The translations under genes were made by a program, and so were the position numbers. DNA of 62,932 bases from Hyphomicrobiales bacterium (GTDB taxonomy: Bacteria > Pseudomonadota > Alphaproteobacteria > Rhizobiales > Rhizobiaceae), in NCBI GenBank assembly GCA_900472925.1, contig UCJU01000028.1, positions 1-62,932 on the forward strand, written 5' to 3'. The notes under the pieces were generated by a model. It ran no database searches. It was not told where the DNA came from and saw only the letters and a list, made by a program, of their open reading frames with translations. This document shows, in pieces, positions 20,520 through 30,221 of the stretch; positions within the stretch are counted from its first letter, which is position 1, and the number at the start of each line of letters is the position of its first letter.

Positions 20520-22508
20520 TCAGAGAACAAGACGGAACTTCGCAAAGCCTTCAGCGCCATCTCCGGCTTCCTCTATCTTCGCGCCCTTGACGTCCTTGGC
20601 GTATTGACGTGCCTTCGGACCGGTCTCGAAAATCGCCGTCGTGTTGGCAACGGGCGCAAAGGACCAGTTGTCGTCGGCGGCTGGATTGATCGTACCCTGA
20701 CTGATGATGTAGCGCACGATAACATCGCGGTTGGTGTCAGGCGCAACGAAGATGATCTTGTCAGCCGCGATGCCGGGGAACTTGCCACCGCCGCTGGCGC
20801 GGTAGTTATTCGTCGCCACCACGAATTTCTGTTCCGGATCGATCGGCTTGCCTTCAAATTGCAGGCCGACGATGCGGTTGCTATTCGGGTTGATCGCCTT
20901 GCCGTCCTTGTCGAACTTAGGTGGTTTCGACACATCGATCTGATAGGTTACGCCGTCGATGACATCGAAATTGTAGGACGGGAAGTCGTTGTTGAGGAGC
21001 GGTGCATCCTTGGCACCTGCTTCCACCTTCTTGAACATGCCTGCCGACATTTCAAGCCAGTCCTTGACCTGCGCGCCGGTTATCAGCACCGCCTGCACTG
21101 TGTTGGGGTAGAGGTAGAGGTCGGAAACGTTCTTGATGGCGATGTCACCGGCGGGGACATCGGTGTAATAATCGGCACCGCCGCGTCCACCCGACTTGAA
21201 TGGAGCCGCGGCTGACAGCACCGGCAGGTCCTTATACTGGCCCTCCTTCAGCATGTCCTTGATGTACCAGGTCTGGGCATTGGACACGATCTGGACGGAA
21301 GGATCATCCGCCACCAGCGCGAAATAGGAATAGAGCGGCGCAGACGTCTTGCCCACCGGGCGGCGGACATAGGCGAGGGTGGCTTCGTGATCCGCCTTGA
21401 CGGCCGAAATGATCTCCGGCTTGTCCTTCACGTCGGCAACGATCTTGCGGTTATCATCACGATGGTAGATCGGGCGTGCTTCGCTTGTGAAGTCAACGAT
21501 CTTCCAGGTCTTGCCGTCTTTCTCCAGCAGCAGGTCGATGAGGCCCATATGCGAGCCCCAGAAGCCGGCCATGACGGCTGGCTTGCCCATCAGCGTGCCC
21601 TTGACCGGATCGGCACCTTCTATGCCCTCCCAGGTTTTGGGGCCAGGGAAGACGAGATGCTGGTGGCCGGTAAAGACCGCATCGATGTCCTTGACGCCCG
21701 CCAGATAGAGCGAGGCGTTTTCCATGCGGTCGCTCTGGCCTTTGCCATCGATGCCGGAGTGGGACAGGGCGATGATGATGTCGGCACCCTGTTCCTTCAT
21801 GACAGGAACCCAGGCTTTGGCGGCATCGACGATATCGCGAGTCTGCGCCTTGCCTTCGAGGTTCTTTGCATCCCACATCATGATCTGTGGCGGGACGAAG
21901 CCGATGATGCCGATCTTGACCGGGCTCGTTGCGCCGGAACCATCCTTGATCTGTTTTTCGAGGATCACATAGGGCTTGAAGAAGAGATCGTCTTTCTTGG
22001 GATCGGAAGCAAGCTGGCCCTTGGTGAGGTTCGCACAGACGTAAGGGAAGCCAGCGCCGCCCAACGTGTTGAACATGAAGTCCAGCCCGTAATTGAACTC
22101 GTGGTTGCCAAGCGTGCCGCAGTCGTAGCCCAGCACATTCATCGCATTGATAACGGGATGCTTGTCACCAGCCTTCATGCCGCGCTCATAGGCGATGTAA
22201 TCGCCCAACGGGTTGCCCTGAAGGAAATCGCCATTGTCGACCAGCATCGAATTTCCGGCTTCTGCACGGATGCTGTCGATGATGGAGGCCGTGCGCGCCA
22301 GCCCCAGCGTGTCGTTCGGCTTGTCGGCATAATAATCATACGGGAAGACGTGGACGTGAATGTCGGTCGTTTCCATGATGCGCAGATGCGCCTGATTGCC
22401 CTGTGCGCGCGCCGCAAACGGGTGCAGCATGACGAATGCGGAGGAGGCGGCGATGCCGCCGAGAAGGGAGCGGCGCGTAATGGGATGAAGGCCGATAAGC
22501 GAAGACAT
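20520..22508 (-). CDS. cpdB: bifunctional 2',3'-cyclic-nucleotide 2'-phosphodiesterase/3'-nucleotidase
   Basis: CpdB (662 aa) degrades cyclic and 3'-nucleotides in the periplasm for nucleoside and phosphate uptake. The N-terminus has a Tat-type signal (TRRSLLGG, then an AAS-AFVML hydrophobic core, cleavage near ARAQ). The metallophosphatase motifs TTDIHVHVFPYDYY, VDNGDFLQGNP, TLGNHEFNYG and FTGHQHLVFPG are all present, followed by the 5'-nucleotidase C-terminal domain. The ATG at 22508 has GAGGAG upstream. Confidence 0.94.
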   Translation of the reverse strand: MSSLIGLHPITRRSLLGGIAASSAFVMLHPFAARAQGNQAHLRIMETTDIHVHVFPYDYYADKPNDTLGLARTASIIDSIRAEAGNSMLVDNGDFLQGNPLGDYIAYERGMKAGDKHPVINAMNVLGYDCGTLGNHEFNYGLDFMFNTLGGAGFPYVCANLTKGQLASDPKKDDLFFKPYVILEKQIKDGSGATSPVKIGIIGFVPPQIMMWDAKNLEGKAQTRDIVDAAKAWVPVMKEQGADIIIALSHSGIDGKGQSDRMENASLYLAGVKDIDAVFTGHQHLVFPGPKTWEGIEGADPVKGTLMGKPAVMAGFWGSHMGLIDLLLEKDGKTWKIVDFTSEARPIYHRDDNRKIVADVKDKPEIISAVKADHEATLAYVRRPVGKTSAPLYSYFALVADDPSVQIVSNAQTWYIKDMLKEGQYKDLPVLSAAAPFKSGGRGGADYYTDVPAGDIAIKNVSDLYLYPNTVQAVLITGAQVKDWLEMSAGMFKKVEAGAKDAPLLNNDFPSYNFDVIDGVTYQIDVSKPPKFDKDGKAINPNSNRIVGLQFEGKPIDPEQKFVVATNNYRASGGGKFPGIAADKIIFVAPDTNRDVIVRYIISQGTINPAADDNWSFAPVANTTAIFETGPKARQYAKDVKGAKIEEAGDGAEGFAKFRLVL

Positions 22509-22639
22509 GGAAACTCCTCGATGGAATTCAGGCTGCATGGAAAGGTTACAGCCTAGGACGAATTCGCAAGGAGTCCATCATCAAAATAACAGGGTTATGA
22601 CTTGTCCCGGAATTTTAAACCGTCCGGTAAAACATCATT

Positions 22640-22975
22640 TCACCGCGCCAGCGTCGGCTTCACATCTTCGTGGAAAAAGCGGAAATACGAGGAAAGCTGC
22701 GCCAGTGTGTTTGTCGAAAGCTTCAATTGCAGGCCAAGCCGGTTCATGTGCTGCCACTGCACGGTGCCCTCGATGAAGCCGAGGTCATCGCTCTGCACCT
22801 TCACCTGGCTTCCTTTGGCGGCAGCGAAGGATCCATCCAGCTCCAACGCCATGCCGGTGGCCGAAAGGTCGACCACACGGCCTTTCACAGACTGATTGAA
22901 ATACTGAACTGTACCGTAGATGCGTGTCTGGCTGCGATCTGCGCCGCGGTTTTTCATGCTCAGATTACCGGTCAT
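22640..22975 (-). CDS. PilZ domain protein
   Basis: A protein of about 111 residues with a PilZ fold: RSQTRIYGTVQYFN supplies an arginine-rich N-terminal segment and GRVVDLSATGMALELDG supplies the D-x-S-x-x-G motif used for cyclic di-GMP binding. The RxxxR spacing is R-S-Q-T-R. The frame is open to 23128, but that would overlap the DUF1203 gene, so an internal ATG (22975, or 22957) is preferred. Confidence 0.8.
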   Translation of the reverse strand: MTGNLSMKNRGADRSQTRIYGTVQYFNQSVKGRVVDLSATGMALELDGSFAAAKGSQVKVQSDDLGFIEGTVQWQHMNRLGLQLKLSTNTLAQLSSYFRFFHEDVKPTLAR

Positions 22976-23051
22976 AGGGTTGGCTTTCCATTTTATCTTT
23001 GTGCCAGATTTGCACGGAAGATTTGAAAGCCATTTATGATTTTCGGTAAAA

Positions 23052-23537
23052 TTACGTGCAGTTCCCAATTGAGGCACGGTCAATTCGGCATTGATAGCAA
23101 TTGTTGCGCGCGGAGCGGACATGCACATAGGCGATGTCGTCTCTCAACAGAAGCTGCTGCGCATATGTGGACAGCCGGTCGGTCGGCGTCACCGCACCTG
23201 TACCGTAAACGATGCGGTCATTGAAACCATAGCCGCGAACGAGGTAGTCCGGGCCCTCGAGCATTGGCGGGAGAATTTCCTGCGCCTCGTAACGACTGCA
23301 AGCCTCTGCATGAATAAAAATCGGACCGGTCTCGGCAAATGGTTGAAGGGACGGAAACGGGCGGTAGGACAAGAGCAGCATGGCTTCGCCTTCTTCTATC
23401 TGGCCGAGGCAAACACGGCAGGGGTAGGTTCCGGCCGCGAGTGAGCGCTCCGGCTTCTGGCCATTGGCATCGGGGTTGCCATTGCGAAAAGCGTCTGCCT
23501 CTTCGGCGCTCATGGCGGTAAAGACAATATTGGTCAT
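23052..23537 (-). CDS. DUF1203 domain protein
   Basis: 161 residues. The core with PCRVCLGQIEEGEAMLLLSY, FPSLQPFAETGPIFIHAEAC and YDYLVRG-like strands matches DUF1203, a family of unknown function common in rhizobia. The start at 23537 follows AAAGGAG. A conserved CxxC and a second cysteine (HAEAC) could bind metal. Confidence 0.82.
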   Translation of the reverse strand: MTNIVFTAMSAEEADAFRNGNPDANGQKPERSLAAGTYPCRVCLGQIEEGEAMLLLSYRPFPSLQPFAETGPIFIHAEACSRYEAQEILPPMLEGPDYLVRGYGFNDRIVYGTGAVTPTDRLSTYAQQLLLRDDIAYVHVRSARNNCYQCRIDRASIGNCT

Positions 23538-23687
23538 AGCGGCTCCTTTGCGTTGCTTGTTTGTCGCTATGCCTCTCAAACATTCGTATATCCACCCGTT
23601 TCTTGCGTCAGCAGGCAACTACCCCATTGCTTGTGCCGCTCAGTTTAGTGATCAATCAGACGTCCTCATTTTGGAAAGTTGACGTAG

Positions 23688-24572
23688 ATGCTGCGCAGGT
23701 TGATGACCGCTACCCTGGTCACCGTTTTTTCTTTCACGACACCTGCCGCCCATGCGCAAACAGCGCCTGCGCTTGATGATTTATCCGACGAACAATTGCA
23801 GCAGACGGTGAATTTCGTCATCGGAAACGCGATTTTCAGCCTCTACCACGAGGCCTCACGGATGCTGATTTCCGATTTTTCCCTGCCGGAAGCGGGAACG
23901 GTGAAAGATACCGCCGATCAACTGGCCGCAACGATGATGCTGGAGGCAAATGAGGAATGGCTCGATACAGCCATCGTCAATGCCACGGATAGCTGGTATC
24001 TCGCCCGCTCTGCTCAGGCTCTGCCGGATCATAACGCGCCGATTTACTCGACACTCGTTCCCAACAAGACGCGTGACAGCCAGATGGCCTGCCTGATGGT
24101 GGGCAAGGACGCCGGTGGTTACGGTGATCTGGCCGACATGATGGGATTGCCCAAGGCTGACTGGAAGGCTTGCGAAACGGCCTATCCGCAAACCGTAGCC
24201 TATTGGAACGAGACGCTGAAGCCTCATGCGGCCAAGGCGGGGACCACAAAGTTTGTCACCAGCTATGAGCCCGCCCGCGATCCGTTTCTGGATCTCTACG
24301 CAACGATCGTGAAAGAATCGAAGGTCCTGGATCTCATCGCCCGCAGCTTTAGCGCCTATGATCTCAAAGGGGATGTCAGACTGACGGCGCGCACCTGCGG
24401 AAGACCGGATGTCTACTGGTCAGCCGAAAAACGCGAAATCACCTATTGCTACGAAATGGCGAAGTTCCACGGCGAGCTCATCGCTGCTCATCTCGCGACT
24501 GGCGGCGCGGAGAAGGAAAGCGAGCCGGCGAAAGAAATTCCAACGGCTGTCAATTTGGGGCAAGAGCTTTAA
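23688..24572 (+). CDS. DUF4344-type secreted protein with altered HExxH motif
   Basis: 294 residues with a signal peptide (hydrophobic residues 5-20, cleavage near AHAQ). The region QQTVNFVIGNAIFSLYHEAS aligns with the metallopeptidase helix of DUF4344, but the second histidine of HExxH is arginine here (HEASR). Later parts ITYCYEMAKFHGELI fit the family C-terminus. Either an inactive homologue or one using other ligands. GGAAAG precedes the ATG. Confidence 0.75.
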   Translation: MLRRLMTATLVTVFSFTTPAAHAQTAPALDDLSDEQLQQTVNFVIGNAIFSLYHEASRMLISDFSLPEAGTVKDTADQLAATMMLEANEEWLDTAIVNATDSWYLARSAQALPDHNAPIYSTLVPNKTRDSQMACLMVGKDAGGYGDLADMMGLPKADWKACETAYPQTVAYWNETLKPHAAKAGTTKFVTSYEPARDPFLDLYATIVKESKVLDLIARSFSAYDLKGDVRLTARTCGRPDVYWSAEKREITYCYEMAKFHGELIAAHLATGGAEKESEPAKEIPTAVNLGQEL

Positions 24573-24608
24573 GCGGGCCTAGCTCTCTCGATAGGAGCAA
24601 GCATTGAG

Positions 24609-24629
24609 GCTTTGCCCAACGGGCAAAGC
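24609..24629. terminator. hairpin between two convergent genes
   Basis: GCTTTGCCC and GGGCAAAGC enclose AAC. There is no T-run on either side, but the position between convergent genes fits a bidirectional transcription end. Confidence 0.45.
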
Positions 24630-24660
24630 ACTGTCTAGGAGGCGACTGCGCGACGAGCGC

Positions 24661-26082
24661 TCAGCCGCGTTTGGATATCTCCAGAAACTCGCTGTCCGTC
24701 AGAGGTTCGACCCATGTCTCATAGGTGCTGACCGGCGAAAAGCCCATCATCTGGTAGAGCTGAAGCGCGCGCGGATGGTCCAGCGTGTTGGTGGAGACGG
24801 TAACCCGCTGCGGGTTGTCCTGCCATGCCTGGTAAAGCGCCTGCAGCAGGAACCACTTGCCCACGCCAGCGCCGATAGCTTCTTCCATCAGGCCGAAATA
24901 GGAGAGTTCCGTCACCTCTTCGCTTGTCTTGAACAGTTCGAAGAAGCCAGCCGGTGAACCATTCATATAGAGAACGGTGACGCAACTTCTGGGGTCACGC
25001 AGAAGCGCTGTCAGTTCGGCGTCGTTCATGCGCATGCGGGTCTGCCAATGCCAGCGCTTTCCAACGCGCCAATAAAGGTAGCGATAGAAGTGCAATGGAA
25101 TGTTGGTCGTGCGCATGATTGCGGTCTGGATGTTGACCGGCACGGGGAGGCTGACCTTTGGCGCGGACGTCATTTCGAGCTGGGTGACGTTCGCCTTGAT
25201 CGGCCCTTGCCTTGGCGTTGGCACAGGCTCAGCGGGGCCGGTGACGATGGCCGTATCCGGCTTCGATCCCCATTCGGCCCATGAGCCGTCATAAAGTGAG
25301 TTGTCCGTGTGGCCGAGTGATTCCAGCGCAAGTGTGATGACCGCTGCCGTCACGCCTGAACCGCAGCTGGTTACGACCGCCTGGGTGAGGTCGATGCCCG
25401 CATCCGATATCATCTTGCGGATTGTCGGCAGGTCCTTGAAGTGGCCGTTCTCGGAAAAGGCGGTGGCGGGCAGGTTGCGGGCACCCGGCATATGGCCGGA
25501 GCGCATGCCAGCGCGTGGCTCTGCTTCCTCGCCGGTAAAACGACCCGCGCCGCGTGCATCTGCAATCTGCTCTTCGCCGCTATCGACCAGCGCCAGCATA
25601 TGCGAAAACGACGTTACGCGCTTTGCATCGAAATGCGGCTCGAAGGTCGAGGGTTCAATGGTTGGTATGCCTGATTCCAAAGGCTTGGCCGCAGCCTTCC
25701 AGCCATCCAGACCGCCATCCAGTACATAGACCTTGTCAGCGCCCATCACGCGCAGCATCCACCAGACGCGCGGTGCGGAAAAGAATCCAGGGCCATCATA
25801 GACGACGATCGTGTCGCTCTCACCGATCCCGAGCTTGCCCACTTCATCTGCGAAAAGTTGCGGTGAGGGCAGGGAGTGGGGCAGGCCGGTCGTATGATCG
25901 GCAATGACGTCCTGATCGAAGAAGACGGCGCCGGGGATGTGGCCGGCTTCGAATTCTTCCTTTCCGTTTCGTTTATGCGCAGGCAGATACCAGGAGGCAT
26001 CGACCAAACGAAAATGTGGGGTGCCGAGTTGCTGCTCAACCCAGTCCGCCGAAACGACGAAACGGCTCTTATCCGTGCTCAC
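24661..26082 (-). CDS. sseA: 3-mercaptopyruvate sulfurtransferase fused to a GNAT acetyltransferase
   Basis: 473 residues in one frame. Residues 1-285 are a two-domain rhodanese with the catalytic loop SCGSGVTA (Cys240) of SseA-type enzymes. After a proline-rich linker, residues 304-473 form a GNAT domain with GLMEEAIGAGVGKWFLLQAL as acetyl-CoA loop. The start is a GTG at 26082 behind GGGAG. The internal ATG at 25173 that could start a separate GNAT has no visible binding site, so a fusion is favoured. Downstream of alaX by 17 bases. Confidence 0.85.
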   Translation of the reverse strand: MSTDKSRFVVSADWVEQQLGTPHFRLVDASWYLPAHKRNGKEEFEAGHIPGAVFFDQDVIADHTTGLPHSLPSPQLFADEVGKLGIGESDTIVVYDGPGFFSAPRVWWMLRVMGADKVYVLDGGLDGWKAAAKPLESGIPTIEPSTFEPHFDAKRVTSFSHMLALVDSGEEQIADARGAGRFTGEEAEPRAGMRSGHMPGARNLPATAFSENGHFKDLPTIRKMISDAGIDLTQAVVTSCGSGVTAAVITLALESLGHTDNSLYDGSWAEWGSKPDTAIVTGPAEPVPTPRQGPIKANVTQLEMTSAPKVSLPVPVNIQTAIMRTTNIPLHFYRYLYWRVGKRWHWQTRMRMNDAELTALLRDPRSCVTVLYMNGSPAGFFELFKTSEEVTELSYFGLMEEAIGAGVGKWFLLQALYQAWQDNPQRVTVSTNTLDHPRALQLYQMMGFSPVSTYETWVEPLTDSEFLEISKRG

Positions 26083-26099
26083 GATATTTCTCCCAGAAA

Positions 26100-26837
26100 T
26101 CAGGCGGATACATCGGGTTTGCCGAAACGAATTCGGAAACGGCGATTTTCCTTGCCCTTCTTTTCGATCTTGGCGATGTGGATTTCGCCCACTTCTTGCG
26201 TCTCGGCAACATGAGTGCCTCCGCAAGGCTGGCTGTCAACAGCGGAATTTTCGCCGATACAGACGAGGCTGACACGCCCTAAACCAAGGGGCGGGCGGAC
26301 ATTCTTGGATTTGACGATATCCGGATTGGCGGCAAGTTCCTCATCCGTGATCCATTTCAGGAAAACGGGATGGTTTTCTTCCACCAACGCCATCAGTTTA
26401 GCGGTCACCTCGTCCTTGTCGATTGTCTCGGACATGTCGAAATCGACCCGCGATTCCTCCTCGCCAACCGCTGCACCCGTAATCGGCCACGGGCAGACGA
26501 CGGAGAGCAAATGGCAGGCGGTGTGCATGCGCATTAATTTGTAGCGACGCGGCCAATCGACGTGCAGTGTCAGCGTCTCGCCGATATTAGGCAAAGCTTG
26601 TCCCTCGGTGGGGACATGGATGATGACGCTCTTGTCTGTCCCGTGTTTGGTGGGGTTAAGCAAGATTTTGGAGCCGTCTGCCCGTTCGAGATAACCGGTA
26701 TCACCGGGTTGACCGCCGGAGGTGGCGTAGAAGCACGTCTGATCAAGCTCGATGCCGCCGTCTTCGTGAACCTGTGTCACCACTGCTTGGCATGTGGAAA
26801 GATAGAAGTCGTCACGAAACAGGGCATTCACAGGCAT
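26100..26837 (-). CDS. AlaX-type alanyl-tRNA editing protein
   Basis: A free-standing editing domain (245 aa) that hydrolyses mischarged tRNA-Ala. The zinc motifs HTACH (about residues 105-109) and CGGTHV are present. The ATG at 26837 is chosen because the earlier frame overlaps the whole cysK 3' end; the start lies just after the cysK stop at 26851. cysK, alaX and the sulfurtransferase fusion appear to be one operon. Confidence 0.92.
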   Translation of the reverse strand: MPVNALFRDDFYLSTCQAVVTQVHEDGGIELDQTCFYATSGGQPGDTGYLERADGSKILLNPTKHGTDKSVIIHVPTEGQALPNIGETLTLHVDWPRRYKLMRMHTACHLLSVVCPWPITGAAVGEEESRVDFDMSETIDKDEVTAKLMALVEENHPVFLKWITDEELAANPDIVKSKNVRPPLGLGRVSLVCIGENSAVDSQPCGGTHVAETQEVGEIHIAKIEKKGKENRRFRIRFGKPDVSA

Positions 26838-26850
26838 ATGGGCATTGACC

Positions 26851-27888
26851 TCAGACGGTTTCGTACGGAACCGGAACCTCCCGCTTTTCCAACAGCCATG
26901 TCGGCAAGGGTAGCCCCTTGGACCGCAGGAAATCAGGGTTGAAGAGCTTCGACTGGTAACGGTTGCCGTAGTCACAAAGTATGGTGACGATTGTATGCCC
27001 CGGACCGAGGTCGCGGGCAAGTCGAATTGCACCGGCGACATTGATTCCGCTCGATCCGCCCAGGCAAAGACCTTCTGTCGTTACCAGATCATAAACGACC
27101 GGGAGCGCTTCCGCATCCGTGATGCGGTAAGAGAAATCCGGTTCGAACCCTTCCAGATTTGCCGTAATGCGGCCCTGGCCGATGCCCTCAGTGATGGAGG
27201 AACCTTCCGATTTCAGAACGCCGTTCTTGTAGAACTCGAACAGTGCGGCACCCTCGGGGTCGGCAAGCCCGATCTTGATATCGGGGTTGAAGTCACGAAG
27301 ACCGTCAGCCACGCCAGCCAATGTACCACCGGAGCCGACAGCGCAAATGAAACCATCGACTTTGCCATCCGTCTGATCCCAGATTTCCGGTGCCGTGGTT
27401 TCAATGTGAGCCTGACGGTTGGCGATGTTGTCGAACTGGTTGGCCCAGACTGCGCCATTGGGGTCTGTGGCTGCCAGTTGCTTTGCCAGTCGGCCGGAAA
27501 TCTTCACATAGTTGTTGGGATTGGAGTAAGGGGCGGCGGGCACCTCGACAAGCTGCGCGCCCAGCAGTTTCAGCGCATCCTTCTTTTCCTGGCTCTGCGT
27601 TTCAGGAATGACGATAACTGTCTTGTAGCCCAGCGCATTGGCAACAAGGGAAAGGCCGATGCCGGTATTGCCGGCCGTGCCTTCTACAATGGTGCCGCCG
27701 GGCCGCAATTGTCCGCGACGTTCCGCATCCCGAATGATGTAAAGCGCTGCGCGGTCCTTGACGGACTGACCAGGGTTCATGAATTCGGCCTTGCCGAGAA
27801 TTTCGCAACCGGTCGCCTTTGATGCCGCGTTGAGACGGATGAGCGGAGTGTTGCCGATTGCGGTCAGCACAGAGGTATGAATAGTCAT
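26851..27888 (-). CDS. cysK: cysteine synthase A
   Basis: CysK-type O-acetylserine sulfhydrylase (345 aa), PLP-dependent. The PLP lysine is in NPGQSVKDRAA (Lys44); EGTAGNTGIGL takes the place of the usual TSGNTG asparagine loop, and AVGSGGTLAG is the phosphate loop. The C-terminus is about 20-30 residues longer than classical CysK. First gene of a cysK-alaX-sseA sulfur-linked group. Confidence 0.93.
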   Translation of the reverse strand: MTIHTSVLTAIGNTPLIRLNAASKATGCEILGKAEFMNPGQSVKDRAALYIIRDAERRGQLRPGGTIVEGTAGNTGIGLSLVANALGYKTVIVIPETQSQEKKDALKLLGAQLVEVPAAPYSNPNNYVKISGRLAKQLAATDPNGAVWANQFDNIANRQAHIETTAPEIWDQTDGKVDGFICAVGSGGTLAGVADGLRDFNPDIKIGLADPEGAALFEFYKNGVLKSEGSSITEGIGQGRITANLEGFEPDFSYRITDAEALPVVYDLVTTEGLCLGGSSGINVAGAIRLARDLGPGHTIVTILCDYGNRYQSKLFNPDFLRSKGLPLPTWLLEKREVPVPYETV

Positions 27889-28009
27889 GATTGGCCTTCT
27901 CGTTCAGTCCGCGAATAAATACCGTTATCTCGTCGCCTGCATCCGTTGTGACAAGAAAATTTCTTCCAGTGAACTGGGGGCGCACGCAAAATTTTGCCGA
28001 TACCCCCTT

Positions 28010-29458
28010 TTACTCACTTTTCTTTATCGCCGAGTAGGCCGCCAAGGCCCTTTGTCGGGATCGGTTATGATCGACAACCGGTTTCGGATAATCCTTACCC
28101 AGTTCGATGCCTGCTTTTTGCAGGACGTCCTTCGGTGCATCGAAAGGCTTGTGAATGAACTTCTTATCCAGCTTTGCCAGTTCCGGTACGAAGGTTTTGA
28201 CATAGTCACCATCAGGATCGAACTTATCTCCCTGAAGGATGGGGTTGAAAATGCGAAAGAACGGTGAAGCGTCGGCACCCGAACCGGCGACCCACTGCCA
28301 ATTGGCAGCGTTCGAGGCGGGATCGGCATCCACAAGCGTATCGCGAAACCATGCCTCGCCCTCTCGCCAGTCGATCAACAGGTGCTTGATGAGGAAAGAC
28401 GCTGTGATCATCCGCACGCGATTGTGCATGACGCCGTGCTTCCACAGCTGGCGCATACCCGCATCGACAATAGGATAGCCGGTCATTCCCGTCTTCCACG
28501 CCTTGAAACTCGCCGTGTCCGTTTTCCACTCGAAAGCATCGAAGCTGTCGTTCCAGTTCTTGGTATCCAGTTTGGGGAAGTGGAAGAGAAGATGATAACA
28601 AAATTCGCGCCAGACGATTTCCTTGCGAAAACGGCTTAGATCATGGGACGGAATATGGTGTGATATCCCGCGCGTGGCATGCCAGATCTGGGCCGGTGAT
28701 ATTTCGCCCATGGCCAGATGCGGGGACAACATCGATGTTGCTGGCTTGGCAGGAAAATCGCGACCTTCCTCATATCCCTTCAGGGAGGTGTCTATGAAGC
28801 TCTCGAGTTTTTCAGCCGCACTTGCTTCGCCCGGTGTCCAGACGTCCGAGAATTCCTTTGCCCAATCGGGCTTGGTCGGCAACAGCTTCCAGTCCCCAAG
28901 CGCCTCCGATTTCGGCCAGTGGGAGGGCGACACCAGTTTCGAAGGCGCAGATAGAGGCTCGTCAGGCTCCTGTCCCGCCTCCATCGCTCTCCAGAACGGC
29001 GTGTAGACGCGGTAAGGGCCGCCTGTTTTTGTCTTGAGACGGGACGGTTCATGCAGCAGTTGGCCCGCGAAACTTTCGACTTCCAAGCCCGCATCGCGAA
29101 AGTTTGTCTTGATCTCGCTATCGATCTCTATTCCCTGCGGATCGTAACGCCGGTTCCAGAAAATGCTCGAAGCTCCGGTGTCGGAAACAAGCTTTTTCAA
29201 GACTTTTTCCGCATCACCACTGAGCAGGATCAACTTGCTGCCAGCCTTGTTCAGCGCCCTGGAAAGGGCTTCGAGAGAGTGATGGAGCCACCACTCCTGG
29301 GCGCCTCCCAAAGCGCCACTCAAACCGTTTTTGTCGTCACGAATATAGACAGGGATGACCGCACCACCATGGTCGACTGCGGCTGAGAGCGCATGGTTGT
29401 CCGAAAGACGTAAGTCCTTGCGAAACCATAGAATAACAGGATTTTTATTTTCAGCCAT
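28010..29458 (-). CDS. phr: deoxyribodipyrimidine photolyase
   Basis: 482 residues with an N-terminal antenna-binding Rossmann domain (ILWFRKDLRLSDNHAL) and a C-terminal FAD domain. The motifs WREGEAWFRDTLVDADPASN and NWQWVAGSGADASPFFRIFN are typical of class I CPD photolyases, which repair UV dimers with blue light. Divergent from the DUF982 gene. Confidence 0.93.
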   Translation of the reverse strand: MAENKNPVILWFRKDLRLSDNHALSAAVDHGGAVIPVYIRDDKNGLSGALGGAQEWWLHHSLEALSRALNKAGSKLILLSGDAEKVLKKLVSDTGASSIFWNRRYDPQGIEIDSEIKTNFRDAGLEVESFAGQLLHEPSRLKTKTGGPYRVYTPFWRAMEAGQEPDEPLSAPSKLVSPSHWPKSEALGDWKLLPTKPDWAKEFSDVWTPGEASAAEKLESFIDTSLKGYEEGRDFPAKPATSMLSPHLAMGEISPAQIWHATRGISHHIPSHDLSRFRKEIVWREFCYHLLFHFPKLDTKNWNDSFDAFEWKTDTASFKAWKTGMTGYPIVDAGMRQLWKHGVMHNRVRMITASFLIKHLLIDWREGEAWFRDTLVDADPASNAANWQWVAGSGADASPFFRIFNPILQGDKFDPDGDYVKTFVPELAKLDKKFIHKPFDAPKDVLQKAGIELGKDYPKPVVDHNRSRQRALAAYSAIKKSE

Positions 29459-29633
29459 ATGCCCACTCGGTTCACTTCAGGTTGAATGATTGTTGAAGAG
29501 CTTTGTTCCCGCAACCGCGTTATAATAAGGTTCTTAAAACCGACAGGGATTCGGCACAAAAGTAATTGTCTCTTGAAACCAAATTAGGCGGAACCATATG
29601 CCGGGTTCAACGTTAGTGGCGGGTTAATTGAGT

Positions 29634-29915
29634 ATGGAAGTCCAATCAATGATGCTGAACGACGTCAAATGGGAAACCCCAGTGGTCATCTCACTGCAAA
29701 ACGGTGCCCCCAGAACCTTCAATGGCGCTTACGAAGCCTTCGATTTTTTGCAACACGAATGGCCCAGCCGCCAGGGTAAGGTGTACGAGCAGGCGTTACG
29801 ATTGTGCAGGGCTTCTCTGATGGGTAGCGTCGGTGGCGAGATCGCCCGTACCGCATTCGTCGAAGCAAGCCGTGACGCCCATTGCCTCGTGGAGAACCAG
29901 AAGCTCGCGTCCTGA
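29634..29915 (+). CDS. DUF982 domain protein
   Basis: About 93 residues with the DUF982 pattern (WETPVVISLQNGAPRTFNGA, LQHEWPSRQGKVYEQALRLC). This small family of unknown function is multi-copy in rhizobia. Candidate starts are TTG 29628, ATG 29634 and ATG 29649; GGAAG lies well placed for 29649. A terminator follows the gene. Confidence 0.82.
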   Translation: MEVQSMMLNDVKWETPVVISLQNGAPRTFNGAYEAFDFLQHEWPSRQGKVYEQALRLCRASLMGSVGGEIARTAFVEASRDAHCLVENQKLAS

Positions 29916-29933
29916 GCGTTACGACATCAATAC

Positions 29934-29972
29934 AAAGGCCACCCGCTTCACCACGGGTGGCTTTCGTGTTTT
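29934..29972 (+). terminator. Rho-independent terminator after the DUF982 gene
   Basis: AAGGCCACCCG pairs with CGGGTGGCTTT around CTTCACCA, followed by CGTGTTTTC. It is 20 bases after the DUF982 stop. Confidence 0.75.
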
Positions 29973-30221
29973 CAGATATTGATTTTTTACTAAAATTGCT
30001 CGCAAGCGACGGTTCTTGGAAAAATTTTGTAAGGTTTTGGTAACTTTTCTTCTAATTTTTGCCTATATCTGGTCAAATTGTCGATGAATTAGGCGAATAG
30101 ACCAAAACTCGGCAGCGACGGATAGCGAAAGCTAGCGTTATCAGCTGCTACACTTTGAATATGCACATCGGACTTCTGACGGGGCAGAGGCGAAGCCCGT
30201 GTGCTTCTAAAGGGCGAGAAT
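29973..30221. other. AT-rich intergenic region before the TIGR02594 gene
   Basis: No gene is seen. The stretch 29980-30060 is notably T-rich (GGTAACTTTTCTTCTAATTT) and may hold the promoter of the next gene. Confidence 0.3.

Noticed and set aside
21387..22556. 389-codon plus-strand frame over cpdB
   Set aside because: Opposite a clear 5'-nucleotidase family gene with all metal motifs; no independent evidence.
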